Notes: generated by a model from the letters alone, not told the origin. Positions 1 to 13,140 are shown, counted from the first letter of the stretch. The stretch: 64,000 nt of DNA from Trema orientale (GCA_002914845.1 JXTC01000297.1:204801-268800); one strand, 5' to 3'. A program made the numbers and translations.

Positions 1-887
1 TCACACCAATTAATCCTCTCTGCAACTCTGGAAAAGATGAATCATGGAAATTGCATTACTAAACTATGGTAGTGGTGAGTAAGATATACTAATACGGCAG
101 AAAGAAAATAAAACTAGCGAGGTACACAAAAAACCTAAATAAACTGAAGAAGTGCATCAAGTCCTAGGACAGAAGAAATGATAAATAAGATTCACCATTT
201 TTTTTTTTTTTTGGAAGAAACTATGATTTCTATGTGTAACAAGGTAAATTTATCAAACAGAAAATGTCAGTGTTCAGCAATTGCTCAATGAAATAATATT
301 CATAGCATTATTAAAAGGCAGGGACAAGAGCTTTATCGTAGAGATCAACATTCTTGCTCATAATGCACTAATATTGCAAACTACTTGGAAGCTGAGAAGA
401 TGATATTACCATTTTGGCAGAGGGCTCACAAATGCTCGGATTCCCCGTTCAATTGGCAGCAAAATTTATCATGCTGGTGCAGACTTTTCCTGGTTTCTAA
501 AGAAATTGTATTCACTTGTTTTTATAAATAGATATGATGAGACCAGATCCTCGGGTGCAAAAAATTATTTCTGACGCAAATGCCCCATTCCAGAAATATT
601 ATGTAGAACACACAAATAATGAGTAAATCTCAACGATAACAATCCTTAGCGGTCAACACACCCAGTTTCTGCACTAATATTACAAGCACTGACGATTCTT
701 AGATGGAAACAAATTCAGTGCCAGCGTATTCGGTAATGGTCATCCCTCAGATGTTAAATAGAAGTCAACACATCTTTCATAAATGGCGATTTCTCAGACA
801 CACTTTGCGATAATATCCTCCTGTACACAATGTTATAAGATTTAAATCAGAGAAGTCTCCTGGAAATCATTGATGGGTCTTTCTGTG
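1..887. other. AT-rich non-coding flank, probably 3' side of the mTERF gene
   Basis: No open frame with coding character is seen on either strand. The stretch lies directly downstream of the minus-strand mTERF gene, so part of it is probably that gene's 3' untranslated region. A poly-T run lies near 199-212. Confidence 0.4.
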
Positions 888-2564
888 TTAAAAACACTCC
901 AAATACTGTTTTGGAGCAGCTGGGTGAATTCCAGAAAGGCGTGCAACAAAGTTCTTTTCACTGGTGGCAATCATGCTTGCAATGGAAAAGTTTTTGGCAA
1001 TCAAACCATTCTCTCTAAGCCAAACAAAAAATCTGTGTCTGCGTTTAATACGATTCTCCAAGTGGAAAGACAAAAATCTTGGGAAACTGTCAAGGGACTC
1101 TAAAGAGGATCCAATTTCCCGGCGCAAAAAGTTCACCTTCTGTTCTAATATTTCAGGGCTTTGACTAATGATCTTTGGCGCTATCCTTATCATCAAACAG
1201 AGCTTTGAGTATCCAATACCTGCGCAGAGAAGGCAATCAAACCGTTCTTGTAACTCACTACTACTGCCATGCAGATCATTTAAAACCTTTATAGTCAAAG
1301 CATTCTCTCCAAACCCGATTCCTTTCAAAAAATCTAATTTACTCATCGTATGAGCAGGAAGTCTTGAAGATTCAATCTTCTTCAAGCCATCTAAGAACTC
1401 TTCATCAATATCCTCGTCAGGGCAATTGATGGAGTAAGTAGCCAATAATCGACCGTTTGAACTCACAATTTTTTTGAAGAACCATTCATGTAGATCCAAA
1501 GCCCTCATCACATGAGGTAAATTAGCCATTTTATTTCTTCCCAACGCATGATGATACATTTGACTAACCGCTTCCAATTTTTTTGTGTTCAATCCAAAAT
1601 GTTTCAACAATCCTAAAACCGATATAACCGGTGTCTCTACGTCAATACTCAAAACTTTAGGACTCTTAAGAAGAAACCAACCCACATAATCCTTCCTAAC
1701 ACAAAATTTACAGAAGTATTCAACTTTTTGGACTAAAACATCTTTTGGGCATTCAAGAAAGACTTCTTTCCTCCTACAAATCAATTCCCCTACCTTCCCC
1801 TTCTCGCAACCCAAATCGTAAAAGACCCGAACTTTACTACAAACCTCATACCAACCATCCACATTTCCCTCAACAAAACTCCCCAAATCCAATTCTACAG
1901 AAACCCTTTTCAAATCATTAAACAATGCATCAATATCACCATCCAATTCAACTTCCGAACTCAACAAGTGAGGGAAAGCTAGACAAATACCAACTACAGA
2001 GAGATTACCAAATCCATATTCTTTAAACCCACAAAGCCTAGCCATTAACGCACTTGAACACTGACCAAAAATCGAAACCTCCTCCTTATACAACTTCCCC
2101 AAAGTATTCCATGGAAACCCAAATCCAGATAACGCAAAGGAAACACTCAAGACCGACCCATATTCCGAAAGGAAGAACTTGTTCGGAGGCATAAGTCCAG
2201 AAACTTCATGGTGATCGATGCCTATACTTTCAAAGAAAAATTCAAATTCGTTGATGGGTTGGTACCTGAGGAGCTTACTGAAGCTTCTGGAGAAAGTTGA
2301 AGCGTAAAAGGAGTCGATCTTCCGGATGAGATTGCAGAGGGAGAAAATGGAGTTTTTGGCAATGTGCTCGGCGAAGGTGTAAGGCAAGGACCTGGTGGTG
2401 TGGAGGTAGTCGGTCAAGGCCTTCTGAGCTTCTTGGACGACTCTAGACTTGTATTTGGAAGGAACTTTGGGAAGGTTTGGGAATCCTGAAAGCTTTCTGG
2501 AATGAGTTGAAGCCGAAGAGAAGCCATGGGAGAGGACGACGGAGAAAGCTCTGGGAAAGGGCAT
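888..2564 (-). CDS. mTERF-family organellar transcription termination factor-like protein (mTERF18/SHOT1-like)
   Basis: An intronless 558-residue frame runs from ATG at 2564 to TAA at 888. Residues 1-35 are rich in Ser, Arg and hydrophobics with no acidic residue, as expected of a mitochondrial targeting peptide. From about residue 70 the protein is a series of helical repeats of mTERF type. The clearest are around 295-330 (motif LLKSPKVLSIDVETP) and 440-515 (motif RIAPKIISQSPEILEQKV, then FPRFLSFHLENRIKRRHRF). These show the usual pattern of a proline-led helix pair followed by an LExR-like segment. mTERF proteins bind organellar nucleic acid and act in transcription termination, splicing or ribosome assembly. 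Length, lack of introns and overall sequence resemble Arabidopsis mTERF18 (SHOT1, heat tolerance), but that assignment is from memory. An upstream in-frame start is unlikely because the 5' side turns AT-rich. The frame has no internal break. Confidence 0.9.
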   Translation of the reverse strand: MPFPRAFSVVLSHGFSSASTHSRKLSGFPNLPKVPSKYKSRVVQEAQKALTDYLHTTRSLPYTFAEHIAKNSIFSLCNLIRKIDSFYASTFSRSFSKLLRYQPINEFEFFFESIGIDHHEVSGLMPPNKFFLSEYGSVLSVSFALSGFGFPWNTLGKLYKEEVSIFGQCSSALMARLCGFKEYGFGNLSVVGICLAFPHLLSSEVELDGDIDALFNDLKRVSVELDLGSFVEGNVDGWYEVCSKVRVFYDLGCEKGKVGELICRRKEVFLECPKDVLVQKVEYFCKFCVRKDYVGWFLLKSPKVLSIDVETPVISVLGLLKHFGLNTKKLEAVSQMYHHALGRNKMANLPHVMRALDLHEWFFKKIVSSNGRLLATYSINCPDEDIDEEFLDGLKKIESSRLPAHTMSKLDFLKGIGFGENALTIKVLNDLHGSSSELQERFDCLLCAGIGYSKLCLMIRIAPKIISQSPEILEQKVNFLRREIGSSLESLDSFPRFLSFHLENRIKRRHRFFVWLRENGLIAKNFSIASMIATSEKNFVARLSGIHPAAPKQYLECF

Positions 2565-4515
2565 GATGGTTAAGGTGTTGATGATCTGAATTAAGCTCTT
2601 GAATTTTTATTTGTAACAATTTGGCATCTGAATGATCTAAATTATAATTTATTGTCAAATTTCTGACAAAAAACAAGATGAAAAGTATCTGAAAATGTAT
2701 TTAAAAGAAAATAAATTGAACAAAGAAGAGAATAAAAAATACGTTAAATTATATTTTTTTTAGGATTCTTGAAATTTTACATTTATAAAACAAAATTTTA
2801 CAATTATTCATTTTGACGCTTAAAATTTTTAAATTATATTTTAGATACACTTTCAGATGCTATCACGTACTTTTAATGTGTATTTTTTGTCAAAAATTTA
2901 ACAATAAGTTACAATTTAAATAATCGAAGGATCAAATCACTACAAATTAAAAAATTTAGAGACTTAATTGCTATAATTGAAATTTTGAAGACGAAATTGC
3001 CACCAAATGAATACTTCAGAGCTCATTTATGCCATTAACCCTAAAACAAGTTTTAGGCATATGCCACTTTTTAAAACTAATAATTAAATCCTTTAAATAA
3101 AATAAAACTAAGCAATTAAGAGGATTACATATGCACCAACTCGGTATAAAGACACCCTTTTAATAACCTATTAATAAGTAAAATGACTAAAAAAACAATT
3201 TAAATAGGGGAAAAAAAATCGAAAGGCATCACATCATCAGCTCTCTTCCCAGCCCATTCAAAATTTTATTCCATGTTTTGTAATTCTTTTTCCTTCACAA
3301 TCTAAAAGAGAAAGCCAGTCAATCCTAATAGACTAAATATAAAAACTAGAACAAATCTCAAAACTTGAATAAAGATGAGTTTACACAAAACTGGTGGAGA
3401 TAGATAAAGTGTTTTATATCCGATGGTCTTGCATTTCTTTTGAAATAGTTTACTTAATGTTCTTTTGTCATGAAAACAAAATTTTAGATTCTTCACATAT
3501 CGTGATGCATGTTTTTCACCCTTTTTTCTACGCTTCGAACATCTTTTTTTCAAAAAAAAAAAAATTATTTCAAAACATTTTAGTTGTCTGAAATTATATT
3601 TATACTTGATAAGAGTAGTGGCTAGTTTTATTTGGCTTTTTATTTATTTTCGAGTAGTTTTTCTTTTTCTTTTCTTAAATCAAATGAATTTCTCAATAGC
3701 TTTTCTTTTCTTTTCTTTTTTCTCCTTTTACTCTATTTTGTTTTGGTATTTTGATTTTGTTTTCTCATTTTTGTTCTTTTTCATTAATTTGGTTTTTTCA
3801 TTATAACAATTAGCAACAACTTCCCTTTTTCTCCTTTTTTTTTTTTTTTTTTTTCTATTTCAACAAATGTGCATGGAAGATATTAGTTTGAGTGACTGCA
3901 TGGGGTACCTTTATTTTAGCTTATAATGAGTTTTCTAGTATTATTATTATTATTATTTAATATTGGGTGCCTTTATGCTAGTTAGAGATATCAATATAGC
4001 AACTTAATAATTGATCCTTACACCACGAATAAAATTTACCACTTTTGAAAAGTAAAAAACAATTCTACCCTTGGAATGCATCCAGATAAATTCTAATTAA
4101 AAATCAGTATCCTTCTAAAATTTTCATTGTTTTCTACCTTTTTCTCGCGTTGAAAATTTTTTCTAACACTCTCTCTGTGAAATTTGATTAATCTTCAAAA
4201 TCTTCCAAATATGTAAGTATATAATTGGTATCCAATCTAGTGATCAGCAAATATAGGTGGAGCTTTGTCGATCTCTGATAAGAGCTTCACCCTCACCGAT
4301 TGCGAGCACGATTGATTTTGCTATCAATGCTAAGGTATGGTTTAACTTTTTTCATTTTTGCATTATTCGTCTGAAAATTATGGTCTAGCCTTTCAGTTGA
4401 AAGATATATTGTTTCTTTTTCCAATCATTGAAAGATGTATTATTTCTCTTTCCAATCATCAGAAGTGGATTGAACTCACTTGTCTTCATTTTGTATCCCA
4501 TTTCCTGTCCCACCA
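2565..4515. other. AT-rich intergenic region upstream of the mTERF gene
   Basis: No coding frame is supported. The part next to 2564 should hold the mTERF promoter and 5' leader. The stretch 3600-3850 is T-rich low-complexity DNA ending in a poly-T run at about 3835-3854. A less AT-rich patch at 4245-4340 ends in a good splice-donor-like sequence (AAG|GTATGG) but contains no ATG-led frame; it might be a relic exon. Confidence 0.5.
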
Positions 4516-4523
4516 GTTATAAC

Positions 4524-5385
4524 TAGAGGTGACAAAATGGGCGGGTCGGCTTGGCCCGGCCTGCCTAAATCGGGTTTGGTAGGGAAAACGGGCCGGGCCG
4601 TCTAAGAAAGCGGCCCATCCCGGCTTGGCCCTGCCCGTAGACCCGCCCGGGCTCCTAGGCGGGCCGAACCTGTACCAATCCGTTCTTGGTCTAAATTAAA
4701 AAAAAATAAAAAAATAATATTATTAGTTGTATAATTAGTTAAAAATACTAGAAATTATATTAAAAATGTTAGTTATATATTTTTTTTCTATTGATAAAAA
4801 TTTTTAAATAATTAAATAAGCTAAAAGTATATAAGTTGAATAGTTGATTAAAAAAATTTTAAAACAAAAATATTAAGAAAATTATTTAGAATTAGATTGA
4901 AATTTGAAAATGTGAAAAACAAAAGTGAGGGAATGTGTATTTATAAATATTAGAAAAAGTTTTATATTTAAATTTAGGGGAGGGCTACAGTAGGAGCGCC
5001 CCTACGTAGGGCTACAGTAAGGGCGCCCCTACGTAGTGCTACCCTTTATGCACCGTTGGATGGGAATCTGTGGGGAATAACGGGAATCTGTGGGGAATCT
5101 ATTTATACACAGATTCTTATCCAACGGTGTATAGACAGGGCCCTACGTAGGAACGCCCCTACTGTAGACGCGCCCATAAATTTATTTTAAAATTTTTTAA
5201 AAAATAAAAAAATTATTTTTAGTAGATCAGACCGGATCAGCCTGTGCGGGCTAAAATGACGGGCCGGACCTAAATATCTAGGCCTAACCCGACCCGCGGC
5301 CCATTCTAATGCGGGTCGGGCCGGGCCGGCCCGCAGGCCACAATAACAGGCCGCAAACCGGTGCGTTTGGCTTTTGCCACCTCTA
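4524..5385. mobile_element. hAT-type non-autonomous DNA transposon, 862 bp, with nested MITE
   Basis: Terminal inverted repeats start TAGAGGTGACAAAA on the left and TAGAGGTGGCAAAA on the right (reverse complement), 13 of 14 identical. The element is flanked by a perfect 8-bp duplication GTTATAAC at 4516-4523 and 5386-5393. An 8-bp duplication with a TAGRGGTG terminus is typical of hAT elements. GC-rich subterminal arms full of GGCCCGGCC-like words contrast with the AT-rich surroundings. The centre has no transposase frame. A separate palindromic element sits inside at about 4978-5173. Confidence 0.88.
4978..5173. mobile_element. Palindromic MITE, copy A (nested in the hAT element)
   Basis: The ends pair as GGGGAGGGCTACAGTAGG on the left and GGGCGCGTCTACAGTAGG on the right. 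Inner words (CCTACGTAGGGC, CACCGTTGGAT, GGGAATCTGTG) recur on both arms, so almost the whole element folds back. The left arm carries an extra partial duplication. AT-rich flanks (TAAATTTA on both sides, offset by one base) may be the target duplication. The same element occurs at 12989-13140. Confidence 0.8.
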
Positions 5386-5393
5386 GTTATAAC

Positions 5394-8300
5394 ACGCCAC
5401 CACATTAAAAAAAGTCAACTCATTTCTTAACTCTGTTGAGTCTACAAAGGCTTCTTTTACTTCCGTCCAACATCTCTACATTTTTTTACTAATTTTAATA
5501 ACAAAATATGCTTTATTAGTTCATTATCTTCTTTTAAGGATCGGTTAAAAAAATAAAATAAAAAAATAACTTAGATGGTTCTGCAGATCAGGAAGAAAGA
5601 TGGAGATAGTGAGATCTGAAGTTCGAAGATTATCATCTTTACAGGAGAGAAATACAATCTGGTTTTTTAACCCCCCTCCCAAAAAAAAAAAAAAAATCAA
5701 TTTGTTTCAAGAATGTACCTGAATCTGGGGCATTCATTTGAAGATACATCTATCGTCTTTAATCTCTCAGAATCGCCCATTGAAGATTTTAGACCTGGAT
5801 TCATAACCGTTTACGCATCTTTGGTCTGTGAATTTTCGTATTTTAGAGATAATTAGCTATGATTTCAAGTCCAACCTAACCCAGTAGGCTCCCCTTAGCA
5901 AAACCCCAAATTCTCTCTCCTGCGATGATGTTGTATTCGGTAAAACAGTTAAAACTTCTCAGTCCTTCGAATTCGTTAGTTTCATGTGAACATTTTCCCT
6001 AATTTTTTAAGTTCTAATAGTTCCCTTTATTAGCAATTTTGGGTCCAACCCAACCTAATAGCTTTTCTTGCACTCTGCAACTTATGGATGAATGTTGTGT
6101 TAAGAAGCAAGTGGCGAGAGGAGGGTAAAGAAGTTCGTGAAAAAATGGTAGGAATTTTGGGATCTTGTTCATTTGTTGCATAGATGGAGAAAAAAGGAAA
6201 AAGAAAAAGATGCGTTTGAGGGTACAAGAAGGGACATCTCTATTAAGTCTTTGTTAAGTATGAGGTGGTATTTTTGGTGAGATGTCAATTTTTAATTCGG
6301 GAGGCAGGAAATGAGACAGTAATATTGGACATGTGATTTTAGTTCATCAGAAGCCAAAGTAAACAATCTTTGCATTTTTGTTTTAATATATCACGCCTCA
6401 ATTCCCTTGCATGCTTATTTGTTATGTGCAATTCAACTTATTCCGGTTATAAGTTAAATAGAGAAGTTAAGCGGGTCAATTTGGACCTATAAATAGAGGT
6501 TTGAGATTAATCAATTGTAAATATATGTAGAAAACTCATATTTCTAGTAAATTTTAGAGAGAAAATAGGAAGGAAAGAAAGATAGAGGGAGACTTGAGGA
6601 TAGACAAGAAGACTAAGTGGAATATTAGTTAAAAGTGAGTAAATAAACGTTTTTATTCCATAGTTCCTCAAGCAGCAACTTAACTTATTTTCAATAGCTT
6701 GGAAATTAACTGCAAAAGTCTTCCTCATAAAATGTGAAATCTTTCTATTAGGATCTTTGTGAACTTATAAAATTTTTAAGTTATTCACTGACCAGTTTAG
6801 CGCCTTTATTTAACGTAGAACCAGGACAAACTCTGCTATACAAGTATACACATGAATTGGGGCGTGACATGATATATTGTTAAATATTTACTATTTGGTA
6901 TGAAAATCAATAAAATATATTAACTCCTCCTTAGAAACTATTTTCAACATTACAAATCTTTTTAGCTTTACAGCTAGTAGATAATGTCTCTCATGAAAAG
7001 TTTATATTGCTAAACTATTCAGTTAGCAACTTAACTAATTTCAAAAGCTTAAAAACTAATTACAAAACTCTATATCATAAAATGTGAAAATTTTTCACGA
7101 GTTTTCGAAGTTATAAATCATTATCTTCATTGACCAGCTTAACTCTTCTACAAAATATAGAACTAAAAACCCTAATAGATAACATAATTAAGTATGTACT
7201 TGAATCGTGCCGTGACATAGTATAGTAGTTAGGGACCCAACTAATCTAAATAGCCTATGTTTCAATGGCCAGTAGTTAATATAATTATAATTAACTCTTA
7301 ATTATAGTTAGGATGTGTCCATTTATATCTGATTACCTCACTATATATCCAATATTGCACTCTTAGATTAAATTTCATTATTTTCTTGAAGTTTATTAAA
7401 ACTTAATCAATTTAATTCATTTAGCATATGTCATACTAGACGTGTATTCTCAATGCAATGTCATAGTGTGTGAGGTGAAATACCGTATTAACCCTCTAAT
7501 ATAATGTACTTAATTTTTAGTTGACATCTTTAATTTAATGGATGATTGTTGACAATATTATTTATAATCTTTATTATCGATATTATCAAATTCACAAAGT
7601 AAATACTTAGATTAGAGATTAAATTATTCCGAACCTTAAAAGAACTCAAAGTGGTATTCATTATGATATGTCCATATTCATGAAGGGTGTTTTTGTCAAT
7701 AAAAAAATGGTCTTGTAAGATTCCAAAATTTGAAGCATAGTTCGAAACTTGTCCGTTGGCAACTCAAAAAGAAAAGAAAAAAAATACCAAAAACGTCCCT
7801 GTGTTTTTAGAAAACTGCCAGCTTTCTCCCTTATATTTTTCAAAATACAAAATATATCCCTTCTATTTACCAAATTGGATTAAATTTATATCCTGGGTCA
7901 CATTTGGTCAAAGTTAAATGATAAAATGACACTAATATCCTTGGTCGAAGTTAATTAGTCTTAACTTCTTCCTTAACCCGACAACCAAACGCCCAAGTTT
8001 TTTAGAAACTAAATTTTATAAGTTTTTAAGTATAAGTTTGAATATTTGATATTTAATTTGTTTAGTTGTAGAGTTAATGGACAAATTGATTATTTGACAA
8101 GAGTAGTTTGATGGATAAATTTTATATTTCTAAAAACATAATAGAGGAAATTAGTATTTTGTAGAAACACTGGGCATAATTTTGGTATTTTTACAAAGAA
8201 AAATTATAGAAAATAAAGTTCTACAATTATTAGGATTAAAATATTATGTAATAATGCTAATTTAATTATAACAAGATTTGAGTATAAATCTTAACATTAT

Positions 8301-9860
8301 TTTTTATATTACTTGGTCCAATTCGACGAACTTGTAATAAAATTATTATGTATTAGTCATTCTATTCAAAGTCATATATTTTGATGATTTGAGGCTTATT
8401 ATAATCTCACTAAGATAGATAATACTAAAATCTGAATAAGTCAATTCCATATGAACAACTTCATATGTTTATTTTTTCATAATTTCTTTAGGTCAACGAA
8501 TCTTTACATATTTATGCTGAAATACATTCAACAATGCATATTATAACTATAGTATGAAATAATTACAAATTCAAGTAAACATTATCCTAAACCATGAAAT
8601 ATTGTTTCAAATGCCATATAAAGAAATTTTCTAGTGCACAATCCTAACAAATGTCATATCTCATCCTTAGAATTCGTGATCTCATTATTGAACAAAAGAT
8701 ATGCACTTCAGCATTGTTAATAATTGTTTGAAGCATTCATGTGTGATTTGACTTTAGGTAGGACTGTGAGTCGAATTTATTTGTTCATATGATAATTACA
8801 GTTGCATGGATAAATTATTCATTATTAATTATATTTGTAGGACCTTGAAACAAGGGGCAATTATTTGTACAGTATAATTGAGAACATAAACAAAATTAGC
8901 ATTGATAATTAAGTTTTAATTACAGACCAAATGAAACTAAAATTGGAACATCTTTTATATTGTTATAACTTTCAAGTTCAAAATAGACCAAGCAAGAAAA
9001 CTTGCTTCGGAGTAACTCAAATCAAAATTTGATGAGGACTTTAGTATGATACAATTAAACAAAGATTTCTTACTAATTCAACCTCCAAATTAAATTGTCT
9101 CTTAAATTTACCTCTTGACATGATCAATTAAAGAAATGAGCGGCATAGTGGTTTTTTAAGTTTATGTTTTCTAGTAGATGTACTGGACCCAGGCTAGAAC
9201 GTGTTACAAAATTTGTATATATAATTATTATCAGACCTCAAAAATTATTTAAGATTGTAATCTAAATTATGGAATATTTCATTAAAGTATACTTAGACCA
9301 TCCGACACAAACACTAGTGTGGCCACTTCCCTTTCATAATAATAATAATAATAATAATAATAATGTTAAAAAATAAAAAAAGAAGAAAGTGTGGCCATTT
9401 CGTAAGGGGCGAGGGAGGGCAGTAGCCCCCTGAACTTTTTTATTTTTTACTGTGGTTTTTTTTCTTTTTTCTTTTTGGAAAAATTCAATTATACCTTCAT
9501 TTGCCGCCATTAAATTCTTAAATTTATAAGTTCTACATGTATTTTTTTTTAAAATTCAAGTTTTTCCGTACTTAGAAATTAGAGTTTCAATCACACTCTT
9601 GCATTTTTATGGTAAAAAAGATTAATTCTTTATTGTTTGAAAATACTTTGTTTTTTAATTCTTCAAATTGTTTTGAACTTAAATTAATTTTCAAAACTCA
9701 ACTAAATTCAACTGATAAAAAGGAAGAAAAAAAACACAGAGACAAAAAAAAAATTACGAAAATTTAAGAAAAAAAGAGTGAAAAAAAAATTATATGCGTT
9801 TGTGGCTTTGCCCTACTCAAAAAAATTTCTGACACCGCCCATTTCTACCATTATGCTTGA
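5394..9860. other. Intergenic region, no gene supported
   Basis: I find no protein family, RNA gene or well-bounded transposon. The short open frames are AT-driven. At 5583-5660 there is a purine-rich, exon-like patch with a 19-codon ATG frame, too short to call. A (TAA)n run lies at about 9336-9364 and A-rich runs at 9720-9800. Confidence 0.45.
9336..9364. repeat. (TAA)n microsatellite
   Basis: About nine uninterrupted TAA units are read directly from the sequence. Confidence 0.9.
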
Positions 9861-9868
9861 GTTAGGCC

Positions 9869-10573
9869 TAGGGGTGGCAATTCGTGTTGTCGTGTCATAT
9901 TCGTGTCGTGTCGAAGCATATATATAACGAGCAATTACCAAACCCAAACCCGACACGTTTATTATTCGTGTCATGATTTGTAAACCCACACCCGACACAC
10001 TAAATAAACAGGTTAACCTATGAGCGACACATTTAACACGTTATTTAAATAGGTCGTATTCAGATCGTGTCCAATGTAACACGATCTGCTAACCTGTATA
10101 CTGTTAACCCGTTAATTGAACTCAATTTAACATGTTAATATTAAATATGTTGTATTTGGTTCAACTTGACATAACGTATTAACCTATTAATTTTAACATG
10201 TTAACCTATTTCATATTTTCAATATAACTTGATATAATCTATTAACTTATTTTATATTTCCAATATAACCAAGCAACCGTAATCAAATAAATATAACACA
10301 CAATCCAAGGTTTAAAACCAAAATAGAACTTTCAAGTTTTAGTACATAAAACATAAAAGGGAAGTTTTAAGTCTTGGTACACACAAGATAATACAATGTC
10401 TCAAAAAATTTAATCGTGTTAAACGGGTCAATTTCGGGTTTAACAGGTTAACCTGCTAATGACCTATTATTTAATCGTGTTTAACCTATTTTGACCTGTA
10501 CCTGTTTAAGACAAACCCAAACCCGCTAATTTCGTGTCGTGTTATCGTATCGTGACCTAAATTGCCACCCCTA
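9869..10573. mobile_element. hAT-type non-autonomous DNA transposon, 705 bp
   Basis: Perfect 14-bp terminal inverted repeats TAGGGGTGGCAATT are flanked by a perfect 8-bp target duplication GTTAGGCC (9861-9868 and 10574-10581). Subterminal regions carry many CGTGTCGTGT-like and GACACG-like words, typical of hAT transposase binding regions. The interior has repeated GGTTAACCTG-type words and no transposase frame, so the element depends on a transposase encoded elsewhere. Confidence 0.9.
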
Positions 10574-10581
10574 GTTAGGCC

Positions 10582-12010
10582 AACTTACTATCAAATTTGT
10601 AGACATCTAATGCCCAGCTATTAACTGTTGACTTTGCTTTGTGAACTATAATTTTCTTTTTGAATCTCAATGGTCAAGTACTCGTACACTCACTTTATTG
10701 TCGGCAAAATCACCAAAATTCATTGTATTCGATTTTTTGGGAGATAACTAATCCAAAAGGAATGAATATATTTTTCAAATAAAAAAGAAATGAATATTCT
10801 TTTTTTTACTATTAGGATTATTGAAAGTATAGGTAAAATTTTTATTTATGAATTAATATGTTATAAGAGGTGGCTTCCAAAAGCATAGAATTAGTGGCAG
10901 AGCGATAACCTTTTCTAATTAGTGGGGTATAAATACTATAGTCAAAAAACTTATTTTTTCTTTGAGCACTTTTAGTTTTCTTTTAAATATTTTTCTCTTC
11001 CAAAATGACGCTAATTATGTACAAAGTTTTGAAACAGAATAGTTTTTTGGTTCAAAAATAAGGATATAAAATAGATTTTAATTGTAAAGTGGGGTGTAAC
11101 TTGAATTTTTAAAAAACTTACATCTTAAAACTTAAAAAAAAATAAAAAAGTTAAGAGTGTCAAGTGGGCGATAATTGAAAATTTAATTTTCAAGTGAGGG
11201 TATAAATTGAGTTTTTTAAAAATTAATGTAAAAAACTAAAATATTTTAAATTTGAGAGGGTGCAGGTTCCCCATTCACCTCTGCATAGAATTCAACAAAT
11301 ATATATGGTCATTATTACGACAGAGAAAACTCGATATAATTTTTCTAGCAAAGTAAATACTTTCAGCACACAAATTATTATAGTGGTAATTTGTCGTACA
11401 GATTTAGTTTCACAAATGATTTTTTGAATAACCTTTACCAAATTTGACTTATTTCATCATATATGGAAATACCTTAAACTTTTAATTTGTCAGTAAATCT
11501 TAGACTAACAACATAAATGACATTAATGCCAAAAAAAAAAGTGATAAAATCCTATTAATTATCTTTTGGTACCATACATAAACATTCACCGGGAAGTTTC
11601 TTAGTGATTTTTGCACAAATGCCTCTAATTGTTTCTTTGAATTTCATTTCGCATCTTGAAGTACAACTCCTATGATCTTGACATGGTTCCCCATCATACA
11701 GAGGAACTATCTTCGCGAACTTCGTGAGTTCTGAGATTTTTTAGAAAAAAAAAAAGAAAAAAGGAAAAGAAACATGAAAATAGAAAGTGGAACATGTGTA
11801 ATAAATGATATATATGTGCCAAAATATATAAATTATTAGGAATATTAAATTTTTTCACCCTTTTTCGTTCTTACATTTGTGATTATTTAATATGATATTC
11901 CTCGATCGATGTTATAAGTGACTAAGAGAGTAATTTGATTTAGTTTTGTTGTTTGCAAATAAGTAAAAAAAAAAAAAAAAACCTATTGATTCAGAAATAT
12001 ATATATATAT
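10582..12010. other. Intergenic region, no gene supported
   Basis: AT-rich DNA with no convincing coding frame or RNA gene. Poly-A runs lie near 11528 and 11967-11983. Confidence 0.45.
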
Positions 12011-12827
12011 CATGTTTCTATAGAAATTTTTATTTTTGCTCTATTGATGGGTACTTTTATTTGGACCATTAGATTTTGATCTAATAGTTATAATGATATT
12101 TGTAATTTTATCAGAAAACAAAAATCTAATTAATATATATATAAATATAGAAAGCTATTTATTGGCAACCTATATGTGACCTATGAGTTGAAATTTTTTT
12201 TTCAATCCCTTTTCCATTGTTTTTTCTTTTTTTTTTTTCATTTTATTGTTGATTTTTATTAAAAAACAAATAAAAAACAACTAATGTATATATATATATA
12301 TTTGAAGAACTAATTGTATATATATTAGATTTTTTATTAAAAAACCAGTCTTTTTTTTTTTTTTCATAATTTCAAAACTAACATTATATATATCCTCTAA
12401 AAAAAATAATGTTATGTATATTCTAAAAAAAAACTAATCATTAATATAAAACTATTAAATACTAATTTTTTATGAAAAAATTTTCCTGAAAAAAAAATCA
12501 TTCCTTCTTTTTTATAATTTCAAAACTAACGTTATATCCTTTAAAAAAAACTAATGTTACATCCCATAAAAAAAACTAACATTATTTATATTCTAAAAAA
12601 AAAAACTAACGTTAATATACGTTCAGATTAAATACAATTTAAAAAATTAAACTTATAAGTTAAAATCAAAAAAGAAAAGAAATAAACAAAGGAAAAATAT
12701 TTGAATGAAACATTAATTAATCGAATAATGGAAATAGAAGAAATTACTTGCTATTGTATGTCATATTCAATTTGATCAATCTTACCCATTTATGGAGTAA
12801 AAACAAAAATCTCCATTGAAACATCCC
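12011..12827. mobile_element. Non-autonomous TIR element, copy 1 of a two-copy family
   Basis: The left arm (from 12011; CATGTTTCTATAGAAATTTT, then TTGATGGGTACTTTTATTTG) and the right arm (12790-12827, TTTATGGAGTAAAAACAAAA, then CTCCATTGAAACATCCC) are inverted relatives. The same two arms occur at 19540 and 20900-20955. The left arm shares a further segment, ATTAGATTTTGATCTAATAG and TTATAATGATATTTGTAATT, with the inverted right arm of copy 2. The interior holds poly-A interrupted CTAACGTTA words. No transposase frame is present. Flanks are (AT)n, so the target duplication cannot be read. Confidence 0.7.
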
Positions 12828-12988
12828 ATATATATATGTATATATAACAATTAGCTTTATTTTAACGTGAGAAAATTCCAAAAGCCTCCCATGTGATTTG
12901 ACAAAGTACAAATTTTTACTGTGTGTTTGTAAGAATGTGAAATATATCCTTTCAATTTGTCTGAATGATCATGTTAAAATTACTAAAA

Positions 12989-13140
12989 GGGCGCGTCTAC
13001 AGTAGGGGCGTCCCTACGTAAGGCCCTGTCTATACACCGTTTGATGGGAATCTGTGTATAAACAGATTCCCCACAAATTCCCATCAAACGGTGTATAAAC
13101 AGAGGCCTTACGTAGGGGCACCCCTACTATAGCCGCCTCC
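12989..13140. mobile_element. Palindromic MITE, copy B
   Basis: Ends are GGGCGCGTCTACAGTAGGGG on the left and, inverted, GGAGGCGGCTATAGTAGGGG on the right. The arms continue with CCCTACGTAAGGC, TATACACCGTTTGATGGGAA and the element folds back over its whole length. TAAAA (possibly CTAAAA) lies on both sides at 12984-12988 and 13141-13145. An 8-bp alternative, TAAAATTA at 12975-12982 and 13141-13148, is also possible. It is closely related to copy A at 4978-5173. Confidence 0.85.

Noticed and set aside
5187-5405. 72-codon Arg/Pro-rich minus-strand frame
   Set aside because: It lies wholly in the GC-rich arm of the hAT element and its edge.
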